Part shown: piece by piece, positions 1 through 9,434 of the stretch | Position numbering within the stretch: the stretch's first letter is position 1 | Layout of the letters: every line of letters begins with the position of its first letter | Source: Pseudoduganella lurida | Lineage (GTDB): Bacteria > Pseudomonadota > Gammaproteobacteria > Burkholderiales > Burkholderiaceae_D | NCBI RefSeq assembly: GCF_007830455.1 | Contig: NZ_VLLB01000014.1 | Span: 1-64,000, forward strand | Direction of reading: 5' to 3' | DNA length: 64,000 nucleotides | The notes under the pieces: generated by a model | Told to the model about the DNA's origin: nothing | The model's database searches: none | Seen by the model: only the letters and a program-made list of their open reading frames with translations | Translations under genes and position numbers: made by a program

Positions 1-1
1 C

Positions 2-346
2 GGCACCAAGCGTGAAGACGTGCAGCGTGGCCAAGTTCTGGCCAAGCCGGGCTCGATCAAGCCGCACAACCACTTCACGGGCGAGATCTACGTTCTGTCG
101 AAGGATGAAGGCGGCCGTCACACGCCATTCTTCAACAACTACCGTCCTCAGTTCTACTTCCGTACGACGGACGTGACCGGCTCGATCGAGCTGCCAGCGG
201 ACAAGGAAATGGTCATGCCAGGCGATAACGTGTCGATCACCGTCAAGCTGATCAACCCGATCGCGATGGAAGAAGGCCTGCGTTTTGCAATCCGCGAAGG
301 CGGCCGTACCGTCGGCGCCGGCGTGGTTGCCAAGATCATCGCTTAA
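2..346 (+). CDS. tuf: Elongation factor Tu, C-terminal part (left edge partial)
   Basis: EF-Tu carries aminoacyl-tRNA to the ribosomal A site as a GTP complex. Only the last 114 codons lie in the window; the reading frame is open to the left edge, so the start and the GTPase domain are missing. What is visible is the end of domain 2/domain 3 beta-barrel, with the conserved [18 protein letters not shown] and [13 protein letters not shown] stretches and the usual ending around [13 protein letters not shown] perfect hairpin terminator follows directly. Its position upstream of rpsJ is the standard str/S10 junction in Betaproteobacteria. Confidence 0.97.
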   Translation, partial: GTKREDVQRGQVLAKPGSIKPHNHFTGEIYVLSKDEGGRHTPFFNNYRPQFYFRTTDVTGSIELPADKEMVMPGDNVSITVKLINPIAMEEGLRFAIREGGRTVGAGVVAKIIA

Positions 347-363
347 TTTTCCAAGCCTGATCT

Positions 364-406
364 AAAGCGGGACCGGCTGTGCTATCATGCCGGTCCCGCT
401 TTGTTT
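364..406 (+). terminator. Rho-independent terminator after tuf
   Basis: A perfect 14-bp inverted repeat (364-377 with 389-402) has an 11-base loop, a GC-rich stem and a T-rich 3' side ending TTTGTTT. It sits 18 bases after the tuf stop, so it should end the str-operon transcript before rpsJ. The remaining 140 bases up to rpsJ are pyrimidine-rich and must hold the rpsJ promoter, but I see no convincing -35/-10 pair. Confidence 0.85.
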
Positions 407-550
407 GAGCGGTAACTGCTTCATCTGCTTTACCTGTTTTGCCTGCTTCACCGTACGGTTTCACGCTGTAGTTTCATTCTATTGTCTGTTCTTACATTGC
501 CGGCGCTGCAGTACCCACTGAGCCCGGTTCGTTCTTTTTAAGGAATCAGA

Positions 551-868
551 ATGTCCACCCCGAATCAAAAGATCCGCATCCGCCTGAAGGCCTTCGACTA
601 CAAACTGATCGACCAGTCCGCACTGGAAATCGTTGACACCGCCAAGCGTACCGGCGCCGTCGTCAAGGGCCCGGTCCCACTGCCGACCCGCATCCAGCGT
701 TTCGACGTGCTGCGTTCCCCGCACGTCAACAAGACGTCGCGCGACCAGTTCGAGATCCGTACCCACCAGCGCCTGATGGACATCGTGGATCCGACCGACA
801 AGACCGTCGACGCACTGATGAAGCTGGACCTGCCAGCTGGCGTGGACGTCGAAATCAAGCTGCAGTAA
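551..868 (+). CDS. rpsJ: 30S ribosomal protein S10
   Basis: S10 binds the 30S head and also acts as NusE in antitermination. At 105 residues it has the family length, with the typical [14 protein letters not shown] start and the RTHQRLMDI segment near the C-terminus. A good Shine-Dalgarno (AAGGAA) precedes the ATG. In most bacteria rpsJ opens the S10 operon and is followed at once by rplC. Here a strong terminator and two reverse-strand genes come next, so S10 appears to be transcribed separately from rplC and the genes after it. Confidence 0.98.
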   Translation: MSTPNQKIRIRLKAFDYKLIDQSALEIVDTAKRTGAVVKGPVPLPTRIQRFDVLRSPHVNKTSRDQFEIRTHQRLMDIVDPTDKTVDALMKLDLPAGVDVEIKLQ

Positions 869-911
869 TCAGCACAAGCGATTCGCGCCGGTGGCCCAGC
901 CACCGGCGATG

Positions 912-950
912 AAAACGGGCACTTCGCATTCGCGGGTGCCCGTTTTTTTT
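912..950 (+). terminator. Rho-independent terminator after rpsJ
   Basis: Inverted repeat 912-922 with 936-946 (AAAACGGGCAC / GTGCCCGTTTT) is followed by a run of eight T to 950. This is a textbook intrinsic terminator. Its A-rich 5' arm would also give a T-run on the other strand, so it may serve the convergent gene ending at 974. A terminator here is unusual because rpsJ and rplC are normally cotranscribed. Confidence 0.9.
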
Positions 951-973
951 ATGGCGCCGCCGGTGCCGCGCGC

Positions 974-1786
974 TCATGCGGAGACTGGTGCGGCATCGAA
1001 CGGGGCACTGCCGCTCCCTGCACGCCGGCCCCGCGCGGCCATGCCGATCACGAGCAGGCCGGCGCACAGCATGGCAGGCACCGTCGGTTCGGGAACGGCC
1101 GGCAGCGTGATCACATCCGACCAGGCGGACAGGTACAGCGAGACCAGCAGGTCACTGTCGCTCCCATTCGCATAGGCCAGCGTGAAGTCTTCGTCCAGCG
1201 TCTCGCTCGGGTCCGAACCCGGGAAGACATTGCTGGTGCGCCACAGGCTGGTCACGATATTGAAGTTCTCGTCCGCGATCTGCACCACGATTTCGTTGTA
1301 CGCATCGAAATCGCGCCCCTGCTCGACGGTGCGCTCGGCAAACGTGTCGAAATGGCCGCCCACCGTCAGCACCGTGTGCGGCCGCAGCGTCAGCCAGACC
1401 AGCTGGTCCGCGAAGCCGCCCGTAAAGCCGTAGTCGCCCAGGTTGGCATGCGCGCTCGACGAGGTGGACAGGTTGCCGGGCGCGCCGCTGGTAGCGGCCG
1501 TGCCACCGGACGGACCGTACTGGACGCTCACGCTGCCGGGCCGGTAGGGATCGGGCTGCAGCTCGTCGCTCAGGCCATCTTCCGGCCAGAACACATACGC
1601 ACCCAGCGAAGTCGACAGCGTGTCGACGGTGAACCCGGCGGCATGGCCGTCTAAGGGCGTCAGGTCCAGGGCGCCGAGCTGCAGGTTGGAGAGCGTTGCG
1701 GTGGCCGTGCCGGCGGCGCCGGCAGCCCCGGACAGGAGCAGAAGCAGGGACAGCAGGGTGGCGGCAAGCCGTGCAAGCGGTTTCAT
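974..1786 (-). CDS. PEP-CTERM sorting-domain exported protein (paralogue 1)
   Basis: Predicted secreted protein of 270 residues, function unknown. An N-terminal signal peptide (about residues 1-24, leucine-rich core, AGA-like cleavage region) is followed by a beta-rich body of low charge. The C-terminus has the PEP-CTERM tripartite signal: VPEP at 231-234, a hydrophobic segment, then an Arg-rich cluster (ARGRRAG). Proteins with this signal are processed by exosortase in EPS-producing Gram-negatives. The gene has a clear GGAGG ribosome site and lies antiparallel to the ribosomal genes. It shares blocks (LGALDLTP, LWLTLRPHTVLTV) with the gene at 2007-2804, so the two are paralogues. An unusual tail of about 11 residues after the basic cluster (SGSAPFDAAPVSA) extends beyond the usual end. 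Confidence 0.85.
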   Translation of the reverse strand: MKPLARLAATLLSLLLLLSGAAGAAGTATATLSNLQLGALDLTPLDGHAAGFTVDTLSTSLGAYVFWPEDGLSDELQPDPYRPGSVSVQYGPSGGTAATSGAPGNLSTSSSAHANLGDYGFTGGFADQLVWLTLRPHTVLTVGGHFDTFAERTVEQGRDFDAYNEIVVQIADENFNIVTSLWRTSNVFPGSDPSETLDEDFTLAYANGSDSDLLVSLYLSAWSDVITLPAVPEPTVPAMLCAGLLVIGMAARGRRAGSGSAPFDAAPVSA

Positions 1787-2006
1787 GGGGACCTCCAGAA
1801 GGGCGGAAGGGAGCAGGGTGGAATCGGCAATTGCGCCAGCTCATCCTATGCCCGGCGATCCCGCTACGCTTGAGGTGGCTCACCGCGCGCGCCGGAACTT
1901 TCGCGTACCGCGCCTGACGCCGCCATGACTGCCCGGCCATGGCGTCCAGTGCGGCCACGAGCCAGTGCTCCCGTGGCCGCCGGCGCCGGCGTGCTCACCG
2001 GCGCCC

Positions 2007-2804
2007 CTATGTGCTGTGCCGATTTCCATCGCGGCGGGTGCGGCGCAGCAGCAGTACGCCGAATCCGGCCGTTAGCATCGCGTACGTCGCAGGCTCCGGC
2101 ACGGCTGCCACCGTGATGTCCGTGTAGGCCAGGAAGTTCAGGCTCACGTTCATGGCGGCGTCCCCGGGATTGGCAAAGCCCAGCGCGAAGTATTCGGCGT
2201 TCTGTGCGAAGGTCGTCGCCTCACCCCAGATCAGCGCGCTCTCGCGCGTCAGGTAGCTGGTGGTGACCATGTCGCTGTCCGTGATGTCGACCGCGGCCCA
2301 GGTGAAGACCCGGTAGCCCTCGCCCGCTTCGAGCGTGCGCGAGGCGCGCGTCAGCACGTTGCCCGAGACCGTCAGCAGCGTGTGCGGCGCCAGGGTCAGC
2401 CACAGGCGCTGCTCGCTTTCCGCGCTGACCATATTGTCCAGGCCCAGTGCCGCGCCGGTGCTCGCCTGCGCAGCCACGGTGCCGGTCGCTGCCGTCGATG
2501 CGTCGGCCACGGCTGCCGGATGGGCATGGTGGGCGGCGCCCGCGGCGAACGGCGGTGGCGTGACGATCGTGCGGTCGAAACTGCCGCCCGTGTTGCGCGT
2601 GTCGGTATAGACGATCAGGCGGCTGTCGAACGTGGCGAGGCTGAAGCCGGCAGTGCTGCCGTCGCCCGGGGTCAGGTCGACGGCGCCGAGCGTGACCTGG
2701 CCAATGCTGGCAGTGGCGGCAGCGCCCGCATGGGCGGCACCGCAGGCCAGCAGCGCCGCGGCGGAAGCAAGCGCGAACAATGCCGCGCAACGGATCCTTT
2801 TCAT
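2007..2804 (-). CDS. PEP-CTERM sorting-domain exported protein (paralogue 2)
   Basis: Predicted exported protein of 265 residues. Signal peptide with AHA cleavage region at about residue 26; Ala/Thr-rich middle; PEP-CTERM signal from residue 235 (VPEPATYAML, hydrophobic helix, then RRTRRDGNR). It shares the LGAVDLTPGDGSTAGF block near the N-terminus and LWLTLAPHTLLTVSG in the middle with its neighbour, pointing to tandem duplication. GGGAGG precedes the ATG. About 220 bases separate it from paralogue 1, and both face away from rplC. Substrate and function unknown; an exosortase gene is not in this window and must be elsewhere. Confidence 0.85.
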   Translation of the reverse strand: MKRIRCAALFALASAAALLACGAAHAGAAATASIGQVTLGAVDLTPGDGSTAGFSLATFDSRLIVYTDTRNTGGSFDRTIVTPPPFAAGAAHHAHPAAVADASTAATGTVAAQASTGAALGLDNMVSAESEQRLWLTLAPHTLLTVSGNVLTRASRTLEAGEGYRVFTWAAVDITDSDMVTTSYLTRESALIWGEATTFAQNAEYFALGFANPGDAAMNVSLNFLAYTDITVAAVPEPATYAMLTAGFGVLLLRRTRRDGNRHST

Positions 2805-3063
2805 GAAACCTCCCGGTGAAGTGATGCACCGGCGGACGCCGGCGCCGCTCGATGCTAAGGGCGGTGCGGAAGAGGGCGTTTGATGCGGCGCGGGACGATG
2901 CGGCGAAAAAGCCGGGATTGTTTCCGGGTGTCAGGTTGGCCGGCGTACCTCAGGCAAGCGGCGAAGGGCAGGGCTGTTGCGGGTCTGACAGCACGCCTGA
3001 CGCAGGGTGTTGTTGCTGCGGCGATTTTGTGCAACAGGCATCGACATACCCCGTACGTACTTG

Positions 3064-3092
3064 TTGCGTCAAGAGGCAAATCACAGTACACT
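3064..3092 (+). promoter_or_regulatory. Possible sigma-70 promoter for the rplC-led operon
   Basis: TTGCGT (3064-3069) and TACACT (3087-3092) are separated by 17 bases and lie about 100 bases before rplC. Match to consensus is moderate (3/6 and 4/6). This sits in a 390-base gap between the divergent PEP-CTERM gene and rplC. The rest of the gap holds only a short GC palindrome at 2829-2842 and no gene. A promoter is needed here because rpsJ ends in a terminator. Confidence 0.4.
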
Positions 3093-3194
3093 AGCCGGCT
3101 TCGGTATAGAACCGTCTTTTTCGTTCTTACCTTTTTTGTAGTTCAATTTGTTTTAACTTAGCCCTGCCCAATCGTAGGTGGGAATGGAGAAAAA

Positions 3195-3851
3195 ATGAGC
3201 CTTGGCCTCCTCGGTCGCAAGGTTGGCATGATGCGCATCTTCACGGACGACGGGGATTCGATCCCTGTGACCGTGCTGGACGTGTCGAACAACCGTATTG
3301 CGCAAATCAAAACTCCTGAAACGGATGGTTACACCGCTGTTCAGGTCGTATTCGGTCAACGTCGCGCTTCCCGCGTCACGAAAGCCGCTGCGGGTCACTA
3401 CGCCAAAGCTGGCGTCGAAGCCGGTACTCTGCTGAAAGAGTTCCGCGTCGATGCAGCCAAAGCTGCCGAACTGAAAGCTGGCGAAGTCATCGCCGCTTCG
3501 CTGTTCGAAGTCGGTCAGAAGATCGACGTGCAGGGCACCTCGATCGGTAAAGGCTATGCCGGTACCATCAAGCGTCACAACTTCGCATCGGGTCGCCAGA
3601 CCCACGGTAACTCGCGTTCGCACAACGTACCAGGCTCGATCGGTATGGCGCAGGATCCGGGTCGCGTGTTCCCTGGCAAGCGCATGACGGGTCACATGGG
3701 TGACGTCACCGTTACCACGCAAAACCTGGAAATCGCCCGCATCGATGCCGACCGTCAGCTGCTGCTGGTGAAAGGTGCCGTTCCTGGCGCGAAAAACGGT
3801 CAGGTGGTCGTCTCGCCAGCCGTTAAAGTCAAAGCTAAGAAGGGAGCTTAA
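3195..3851 (+). CDS. rplC: 50S ribosomal protein L3
   Basis: L3 nucleates 50S assembly and reaches toward the peptidyl transferase centre. The 218 residues match the family; the start [14 protein letters not shown] and the Gln/His/Gly-rich loop ([18 protein letters not shown]) are diagnostic. A GGAG-type ribosome site precedes the ATG. It is the first gene of the long ribosomal operon here because rpsJ is split off, and it is followed 3 bases later by rplD. Confidence 0.98.
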   Translation: MSLGLLGRKVGMMRIFTDDGDSIPVTVLDVSNNRIAQIKTPETDGYTAVQVVFGQRRASRVTKAAAGHYAKAGVEAGTLLKEFRVDAAKAAELKAGEVIAASLFEVGQKIDVQGTSIGKGYAGTIKRHNFASGRQTHGNSRSHNVPGSIGMAQDPGRVFPGKRMTGHMGDVTVTTQNLEIARIDADRQLLLVKGAVPGAKNGQVVVSPAVKVKAKKGA

Positions 3852-3854
3852 TTC

Positions 3855-4475
3855 ATGGAACTCAAGCTCTTGAACGCTGAAGGTCAAGCCACGTCGAACG
3901 TTGCTGCTGCTGACACCGTCTTCGGCCGCGATTACAACGAAGCGCTGATCCACCAGATCGTGGTCGCCTATGCAGCGAATGCCCGTAGCGGCAACCGCGC
4001 ACAGAAAGACCGCGAGCAGGTTCACCACACGACCAAGAAGCCTTGGCGTCAAAAAGGCACGGGCCGCGCCCGCGCCGGTATGTCGTCGTCGCCACTGTGG
4101 CGTGGCGGTGGTCGCATCTTCCCGAACTCGCCTGACGAGAACTTCACCCACAAGGTGAACAAGAAGATGTTCCGCGCCGGTCTGTGCTCGATCCTGTCCC
4201 AGCTGGCCCGTGAGGAACGCCTGGTCGTGATCGAAGACATCTCGATCGAAGCACCGAAAACCAAGCTGCTGTCGCAGAAGCTGGCCGGCCTGGGTCTCGA
4301 CTCGGTCCTGATCATCACCGACAACATCGAAGAAAACCTGCTGCTGGCTTCCCGCAACCTGCCGAACGTGCTGGTCGTGGAACCGCGTCACGCAGATCCA
4401 ATGTCGCTGGTCTTCTACAAGAAGATCCTGGTTACCAAAGCGGCACTGGCCAAGATTGAGGAGTTGCTGGCATGA
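3855..4475 (+). CDS. rplD: 50S ribosomal protein L4
   Basis: L4 lines the exit tunnel constriction; in E. coli it also represses the S10 operon, but no leader of that kind is recognisable here. 206 residues, with the Arg/Lys/Gly-rich loop ([15 protein letters not shown]) that reaches into the tunnel. The stop overlaps the rplW start by four bases (ATGA), indicating translational coupling. Confidence 0.98.
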   Translation: MELKLLNAEGQATSNVAAADTVFGRDYNEALIHQIVVAYAANARSGNRAQKDREQVHHTTKKPWRQKGTGRARAGMSSSPLWRGGGRIFPNSPDENFTHKVNKKMFRAGLCSILSQLAREERLVVIEDISIEAPKTKLLSQKLAGLGLDSVLIITDNIEENLLLASRNLPNVLVVEPRHADPMSLVFYKKILVTKAALAKIEELLA

Positions 4476-4786
4476 GCGCCGTCAAATTTAGCGAAGAGCG
4501 CCTGATGAAGGTGCTGCTGGCGCCGGTCATTTCCGAGAAGGCCACCCTGGTCGCGGAAAAGAACGAACAGATCGTGTTCCGGGTCTCCCCGGATGCGACC
4601 AAGCCGGAAATCAAGGCCGCCGTTGAACTGCTGTTCAAGGTCGAAGTGGAATCGGTGCAGACCGTGAACCGCGAAGGTAAAGTCAAGCGTTCGGGCCGTT
4701 TCGTCGGTCGTCGCAACCATACCAAGCGTGCTTTCGTGTGCCTGAAACCCGGCCAGGAAATCAATTTCTCCGAGGAGGCTAAATAA
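4472..4786 (+). CDS. rplW: 50S ribosomal protein L23
   Basis: L23 sits at the tunnel exit and is a docking site for trigger factor and SRP. 104 residues, with [12 protein letters not shown] near the start and the RxGRxxGRRxxxKRA-type loop. It overlaps rplD by four bases and rplB by one base (TAATG), so all three are coupled. Confidence 0.97.
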   Translation: MSAVKFSEERLMKVLLAPVISEKATLVAEKNEQIVFRVSPDATKPEIKAAVELLFKVEVESVQTVNREGKVKRSGRFVGRRNHTKRAFVCLKPGQEINFSEEAK

Positions 4787-5613
4787 TGGCACTCGTTAAG
4801 ATGAAGCCAACCTCCCCAGGCCGTCGCGGCATGGTGAAAGTTGTCAACGCCGACCTGTACAAAGGTCGTCCGCTGGCAGCCCTGGTTGAGAAAAAATCGA
4901 AGACCGCCGGCCGTAACAACAACGGCCACATCACCACCCGTCACATCGGTGGTGGTCACAAGCAGCACTACCGTGTTGTCGACTTCAAGCGCAACAAGGA
5001 TGGTATCCCGGCGAAAGTGGAACGTATCGAATACGATCCAAACCGCACCGCGAACATCGCCCTGCTGTGCTACGCCGACGGCTCGCGCGCCTACATCATC
5101 GCCTCCAAGGGCCTGTCCGTCGGCGATACGCTGATGAACGGTTCGGAAGCGCCGATCAAGGCCGGTAACACGCTGCCAATCCGCAATATCCCGGTCGGTA
5201 CCGTGATCCACTGCGTCGAAATGCTGCCAGGTAAAGGTGCCCAGATGGCCCGTACCGCCGGCGCCGGCGTCGTGCTGATGGCTCGCGAAGGTACTTACGC
5301 CCAGGTGCGTCTGCGCTCCGGCGAAGTGCGCCGTGTGCACATCGAGTGCCGTGCAACCGTGGGTGAAGTCGGCAATGCCGAACACAGCCTGCGCAAGATC
5401 GGTAAAGCCGGTGCGATGCGCTGGCGCGGTGTGCGTCCGACCGTCCGTGGTGTCGTCATGAACCCGGTCGATCACCCGCACGGTGGTGGTGAGGGCAAGA
5501 CGGCCGCTGGTCGTCACCCAGTGTCGCCATGGGGCCAGCAGACCAAGGGCAAGAAGACGCGTTCGAACAAGCGTACTTCTTCGATGATCGTCTCGCGCCG
5601 CGGCAAGAAATAA
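4786..5613 (+). CDS. rplB: 50S ribosomal protein L2
   Basis: L2 is a core 23S rRNA-binding protein needed for subunit association and peptidyl transfer. 275 residues, with the conserved [18 protein letters not shown] segment and the C-terminal [12 protein letters not shown] motif holding the conserved histidine. Starts on the last base of the rplW stop. Confidence 0.98.
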   Translation: MALVKMKPTSPGRRGMVKVVNADLYKGRPLAALVEKKSKTAGRNNNGHITTRHIGGGHKQHYRVVDFKRNKDGIPAKVERIEYDPNRTANIALLCYADGSRAYIIASKGLSVGDTLMNGSEAPIKAGNTLPIRNIPVGTVIHCVEMLPGKGAQMARTAGAGVVLMAREGTYAQVRLRSGEVRRVHIECRATVGEVGNAEHSLRKIGKAGAMRWRGVRPTVRGVVMNPVDHPHGGGEGKTAAGRHPVSPWGQQTKGKKTRSNKRTSSMIVSRRGKK

Positions 5614-5622
5614 GGATAAATC

Positions 5623-5898
5623 ATGACTCGTTCATTGAAAAAAGGGCCGTTCTGCGACGCCCACCTGGTGAAGAAAGTCGAAGCCGCGCAAGCGACCAAA
5701 GACAAGAAGCCAATCAAAACCTGGTCCCGCCGTTCGACGATCATGCCTGACTTCATCGGTCTGACGATTGCCGTGCACAACGGCAAGGTGCACGTGCCGG
5801 TGTACGTCTCCGAGAACATGGTCGGTCACAAGCTCGGCGAGTTCGCGCTGACCCGTACGTTCAAGGGCCACGCTGCTGACAAAAAGGCGAAGAAATAA
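5623..5898 (+). CDS. rpsS: 30S ribosomal protein S19
   Basis: S19 binds the 30S head with S13. 91 residues, with TRSLKKGPF at the start and the [20 protein letters not shown] block. AAGGAT precedes the ATG. The stop overlaps the rplV start by one base. Confidence 0.98.
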   Translation: MTRSLKKGPFCDAHLVKKVEAAQATKDKKPIKTWSRRSTIMPDFIGLTIAVHNGKVHVPVYVSENMVGHKLGEFALTRTFKGHAADKKAKK

Positions 5899-6227
5899 TG
5901 GAAACCAAAGCAATCCTCAAAGGCGTTCGCCTGTCGGATCAAAAAGGCCGCCTGGTGGCTGACCTGATCCGCGGCAAGAAAGTAGACGCTGCGCTGAACA
6001 TCCTGCAATTCAGCCCGAAAAAAGGCGCGGCCATCCTGAAGAAAGTGCTGGAGTCCGCCATCGCGAACGCCGAGCACAACGACGGTGCCGACATCGACGA
6101 ACTGTTCGTGAAAACGATCTACGTCGAAAAGGGCCCGATCCTGAAGCGCTTCACCGCGCGTGCAAAGGGTCGTGGCGACCGTATCTCGAAACAGTCCTGC
6201 CACGTCTACCTGACGGTCGGAAACTAA
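5898..6227 (+). CDS. rplV: 50S ribosomal protein L22
   Basis: L22 contacts all 23S domains and its beta-hairpin lines the exit tunnel. 109 residues, with [20 protein letters not shown] near the start and the hairpin ending in [16 protein letters not shown]. Starts on the last base of the rpsS stop. Confidence 0.98.
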   Translation: METKAILKGVRLSDQKGRLVADLIRGKKVDAALNILQFSPKKGAAILKKVLESAIANAEHNDGADIDELFVKTIYVEKGPILKRFTARAKGRGDRISKQSCHVYLTVGN

Positions 6228-6236
6228 GGAGCCAAG

Positions 6237-7025
6237 ATGGGACAGAAAATTCATCCAACCGGCTTCCGTCTGGCCGTTACCCGTAACTGGGCATCGCGCT
6301 GGTACGCGGGCAACGGTAACTTCGCTCAGATGCTGAACGAAGACCTGAAGGCCCGTGTTTACCTGAAGAAGAAGCTGAAGAACGCCTCCGTCGGCCGCAT
6401 CGTCATCGAGCGCCCGGCGAAGAACGCCCGTTTCACCATTTACAGCTCCCGTCCGGGCGTTGTGATCGGTAAAAAAGGCGAAGACATCGAAGTGCTGAAG
6501 TCGGAACTGACCAAGATCATGGGCGTGCCAGTGCACGTCAATATCGAGGAAATCCGCAAGCCGGAAATCGACTCGCAGCTGATCGCCGATTCGATCGCCC
6601 AGCAGCTGGAAAAGCGGATCATGTTCCGCCGCGCCATGAAGCGCGCGATGCAGAACGCGATGCGCCTCGGCGCCGTCGGCATCAAGATCATGTCGTCCGG
6701 CCGTCTGAACGGCATCGAGATCGCCCGTACCGAATGGTATCGCGAAGGCCGCGTGCCTCTGCATACCCTGAAGGCGGACATCGACTACGGTACCTCCGAA
6801 GCATCGACCACCTACGGCATCATCGGTGTCAAGGTGTGGGTGTACAAGGGTGACCGCTCCGCCACCGGCGAAGCACCAGTCATCGACGTCCCGGCCGACG
6901 AGAAGAAGCCACGCGGTCCGCGTCGCGACGACGGTAAGCCGGGCGGTCGCCCACGTCCAGGTCCGGGTGCCAAACCAGGCGCCCCAGCCGCCCGCCGCGC
7001 TGCGAAGCCGGCTGCAGCTGAATAA
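6237..7025 (+). CDS. rpsC: 30S ribosomal protein S3
   Basis: S3 is at the mRNA entry site and has helicase-like activity with S4/S5. 262 residues: the conserved [11 protein letters not shown] start, KH domain with the [10 protein letters not shown] loop, and the C-terminal domain with [21 protein letters not shown] low-complexity basic tail of about 45 residues rich in Pro, Gly, Arg and Ala (from about residue 218) makes it longer than the 233-residue E. coli protein; similar tails are common in Burkholderiales. Confidence 0.98.
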   Translation: MGQKIHPTGFRLAVTRNWASRWYAGNGNFAQMLNEDLKARVYLKKKLKNASVGRIVIERPAKNARFTIYSSRPGVVIGKKGEDIEVLKSELTKIMGVPVHVNIEEIRKPEIDSQLIADSIAQQLEKRIMFRRAMKRAMQNAMRLGAVGIKIMSSGRLNGIEIARTEWYREGRVPLHTLKADIDYGTSEASTTYGIIGVKVWVYKGDRSATGEAPVIDVPADEKKPRGPRRDDGKPGGRPRPGPGAKPGAPAARRAAKPAAAE

Positions 7026-7039
7026 GCAGGAGAATAAGC

Positions 7040-7459
7040 ATGCTGCAACCATCCCGCAGGAAGTATCGCAAAGAGCAGAAGGGCCGTAACACCGGCATTT
7101 CGCACACGCGCGGCACCGCCGTGTCGTTCGGCGAGTTCGGTCTGAAAGCTGTCGCCCGTGGTCGTATCACGGCACGCCAGATCGAAGCTGCCCGTCGCGC
7201 CATGACCCGTCACATCAAACGTGGCGGCCGTATCTGGATCCGTATCTTCCCGGACAAGCCGATTTCGAACAAGCCGGCCGAAGTCCGTATGGGTAACGGT
7301 AAGGGTAATCCGGAGTACTACGTGGCTGAAATCCAGCCAGGTAAAGTGCTGTACGAAATGGACGGCGTGGACGAAACGCTGGCACGCGAAGCGTTCCGCC
7401 TGGCTGCTGCCAAACTGCCGCTGGCTACCACCTTCGTGGTGCGCCAGGTTGGCCAATAA
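7040..7459 (+). CDS. rplP: 50S ribosomal protein L16
   Basis: L16 positions the A-site tRNA elbow. 139 residues, with [17 protein letters not shown] at the start and [18 protein letters not shown] in the middle. GCAGGAG precedes the ATG. Confidence 0.98.
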   Translation: MLQPSRRKYRKEQKGRNTGISHTRGTAVSFGEFGLKAVARGRITARQIEAARRAMTRHIKRGGRIWIRIFPDKPISNKPAEVRMGNGKGNPEYYVAEIQPGKVLYEMDGVDETLAREAFRLAAAKLPLATTFVVRQVGQ

Positions 7460-7471
7460 CTGGAGTGAAAT

Positions 7472-7663
7472 ATGAAAGCATCTGAACTCCGTGGCAAAGA
7501 CCAGGCCGGTCTGCAGAAAGAGCTGAACGACCTGCTGAAGGCACAGTTCGGCCTGCGTATGCAAAGCGCCACGCAACAGCTGAGCAACACGTCGCAGCTG
7601 AAGAAGGTCCGCCGCGACATCGCACGCGTCAAAACGGTAATGAACACGAAGGAAGCCAAATGA
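7472..7663 (+). CDS. rpmC: 50S ribosomal protein L29
   Basis: Small two-helix protein at the tunnel exit. 63 residues, with [17 protein letters not shown] and the C-terminal [14 protein letters not shown] typical of L29. Overlaps rpsQ by four bases. Confidence 0.97.
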   Translation: MKASELRGKDQAGLQKELNDLLKAQFGLRMQSATQQLSNTSQLKKVRRDIARVKTVMNTKEAK

Positions 7664-7932
7664 ACGAACCAGTGAAACAGTCGCTCAAGCGCACGCTGAT
7701 CGGTAAAGTGGTGTCCGACAAGATGGACAAGACCGTTACCGTGCTGATCGAGCGTCACGTCAAGCACCCTCTGTACGGCAAGATCATCGTGCGTTCGGCG
7801 AAATACCACGCACATGACGAAACCAACCAGGTCAAGGCCGGTGATACGGTCGAGATCGCGGAAGGTCGTCCGATCTCCAAGACGAAGGCGTGGACGGTGA
7901 CGCGTGTAGTGCAAGCTGCACAAATCGTCTAA
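7660..7932 (+). CDS. rpsQ: 30S ribosomal protein S17
   Basis: Primary 16S rRNA-binding protein with an OB fold. 90 residues; [20 protein letters not shown] is the family signature region. Last gene before a 257-base gap, so it probably ends the S10-type transcript or precedes a processing point. Confidence 0.97.
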   Translation: MNEPVKQSLKRTLIGKVVSDKMDKTVTVLIERHVKHPLYGKIIVRSAKYHAHDETNQVKAGDTVEIAEGRPISKTKAWTVTRVVQAAQIV

Positions 7933-7987
7933 GAAGAACCGCGGCCGGGGTGTTGCACACCGGCCCGCTTCCAATTAGTTCTTGCAG

Positions 7988-8017
7988 GCCCGCAGGTAGT
8001 ATGTAATACTTGCGGGC
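7988..8017 (+). terminator. Hairpin between rpsQ and rplN
   Basis: GCCCGCA (7988-7994) pairs with TGCGGGC (8011-8017); the inner bases are also nearly palindromic (GTAgTATgTAaTAC). The following TTCGTTC is only a weak T-tract, so this may be a leaky terminator, an attenuator or an RNA processing site separating the S10 and spc segments. The rest of the 257-base gap shows no clear promoter. Confidence 0.5.
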
Positions 8018-8189
8018 TTCGTTCATGTATCGCCGCTAAGTGTCTCTCCGCAGACGCGGTTTCGCGGTCAGTACTGTATGAAGGTCAAGCACCCAAACAG
8101 TGAGGCAGCAGCTTTACTGGCGGGACCAAGACTGACCGAGAGGTCCGCATTGTGTGGATTCTTCGGCTTAAGTTGGGAAAGAGAATACT

Positions 8190-8558
8190 ATGATTCAAAC
8201 TGAAAGCCGGCTCGAAGTGGCCGACAACACCGGTGCGAAAGAAGTTATGTGCATCAAGGTGTTGGGCGGTTCCAAGCGCCGTTACGCTGGCATCGGCGAC
8301 GTGATCAAGGTCACGGTCAAACAGGCACAGCCTCGCGGCCGTGTCAAAAAAGGTGAAATTTATAACGCCGTGGTTGTGCGCACCGCTAAAGGTGTGCGTC
8401 GCCAAGACGGTTCCCTGGTGAAGTTCGATGGCAACGCTGCCGTCCTGCTGAACGCCAAGCTGGAACCGATCGGTACCCGTATCTTCGGACCAGTTACGCG
8501 CGAGCTGCGTACCGAGAAGTTCATGAAGATCGTGTCCCTGGCACCGGAAGTCCTGTAA
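8190..8558 (+). CDS. rplN: 50S ribosomal protein L14
   Basis: First gene of the spc segment. 122 residues, starting [22 protein letters not shown], the L14 signature. It forms an intersubunit bridge and is the site of RsfS binding. GGGAAAGAGA precedes the ATG. Confidence 0.98.
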   Translation: MIQTESRLEVADNTGAKEVMCIKVLGGSKRRYAGIGDVIKVTVKQAQPRGRVKKGEIYNAVVVRTAKGVRRQDGSLVKFDGNAAVLLNAKLEPIGTRIFGPVTRELRTEKFMKIVSLAPEVL

Positions 8559-8567
8559 GGAATCACA

Positions 8568-8882
8568 ATGGATAAGATTCGTAAAAACGACGAAGTCGTC
8601 GTGCTGACCGGCAAGGACAAGGGCAAGCGCGGCGTAGTCACCCAGCGCGTCGATGCTGAACGCGTCGTGGTGGAAGGCGTGAACGTGGCCAAGAAGGCCG
8701 TCAAGCCGAACCCGATGACGGGCGTCACTGGTGGCATCGTCGACAAGACCATGCCGATTCACGTGTCCAACGTTGCTCTGTTCAACGCTGCGACCGGCAA
8801 GGCCGATCGCGTGGGCTTCAAGGATGTGGACGGTAAAAAAGTCCGCGTCTTCAAGTCCTCCGGCGAAGTAGTGAAGGGGTAA
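8568..8882 (+). CDS. rplX: 50S ribosomal protein L24
   Basis: Assembly-initiator protein near the tunnel exit. 104 residues with the KOW motif ([17 protein letters not shown]). AAGGAAT precedes the ATG. Ends six bases before the chosen rplE start. Confidence 0.98.
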   Translation: MDKIRKNDEVVVLTGKDKGKRGVVTQRVDAERVVVEGVNVAKKAVKPNPMTGVTGGIVDKTMPIHVSNVALFNAATGKADRVGFKDVDGKKVRVFKSSGEVVKG

Positions 8883-8888
8883 TTGAAT

Positions 8889-9428
8889 ATGGCCCGTCTG
8901 CAAGCAGTATACAAAGAAAAAGTCGTCGCCGAACTGACCGAGAAATTCGGCTACAAGTCGGTGATGGAAGTGCCTCGCCTGACCAAGATCACCCTGAACA
9001 TGGGTGTGGGTGAAGCGATCGCCGACAAGAAAGTCCTGGAACACGCCGTGGGCGACCTGACCAAGATCGCCGGCCAGAAGCCAGTGACCACCAAGTCGCG
9101 TAAAGCAATCGCCGGTTTCAAGATCCGCGAAGGCTACCCGATCGGTACGATGGTGACCCTGCGCGGCGCCCGTATGTACGAATTCCTGGATCGCTTCATC
9201 ACCGTGGCCCTGCCGCGCGTGCGTGACTTCCGTGGTGTGTCCGGCCGTTCGTTCGATGGCCGTGGTAACTACAACATCGGCGTCAAAGAGCAGATCATCT
9301 TCCCGGAAATCGAGTACGACAAGATCGACGCGCTGCGTGGCATGAACATCTCGATCACCACGACCGCCAAGACCGACGACGAAGCGAAAGCGCTCCTCGC
9401 CGCCTTTAAATTCCCGTTCAGGAACTAA
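8889..9428 (+). CDS. rplE: 50S ribosomal protein L5
   Basis: L5 binds 5S rRNA in the central protuberance and contacts P-site tRNA. 179 residues; [15 protein letters not shown] and the [18 protein letters not shown] block are diagnostic. A TTG two codons upstream is in frame, but AGGGG at 8875-8879 is well spaced for the ATG at 8889, and the MARLQ start matches the family. Confidence 0.97.
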   Translation: MARLQAVYKEKVVAELTEKFGYKSVMEVPRLTKITLNMGVGEAIADKKVLEHAVGDLTKIAGQKPVTTKSRKAIAGFKIREGYPIGTMVTLRGARMYEFLDRFITVALPRVRDFRGVSGRSFDGRGNYNIGVKEQIIFPEIEYDKIDALRGMNISITTTAKTDDEAKALLAAFKFPFRN

Positions 9429-9434
9429 TCGATC

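Noticed and set aside
869-3194. The rpsJ-rplC interruption as an insertion sequence or genomic island
   Set aside because: No transposase, integrase or direct repeats at the borders, and base composition looks like the neighbours; only the two PEP-CTERM genes are present.
3100-3194. An E. coli-type L4-binding leader upstream of rplC
   Set aside because: I see no matching hairpin set; the leader here is short and T-rich, and such control is documented mainly in Gammaproteobacteria.
8883-8888. Upstream TTG start for rplE (and the similar TTG at 16872 for rplQ)
   Set aside because: In both cases the ribosome site is correctly spaced for the downstream ATG, and the extra residues do not belong to the family N-terminus.
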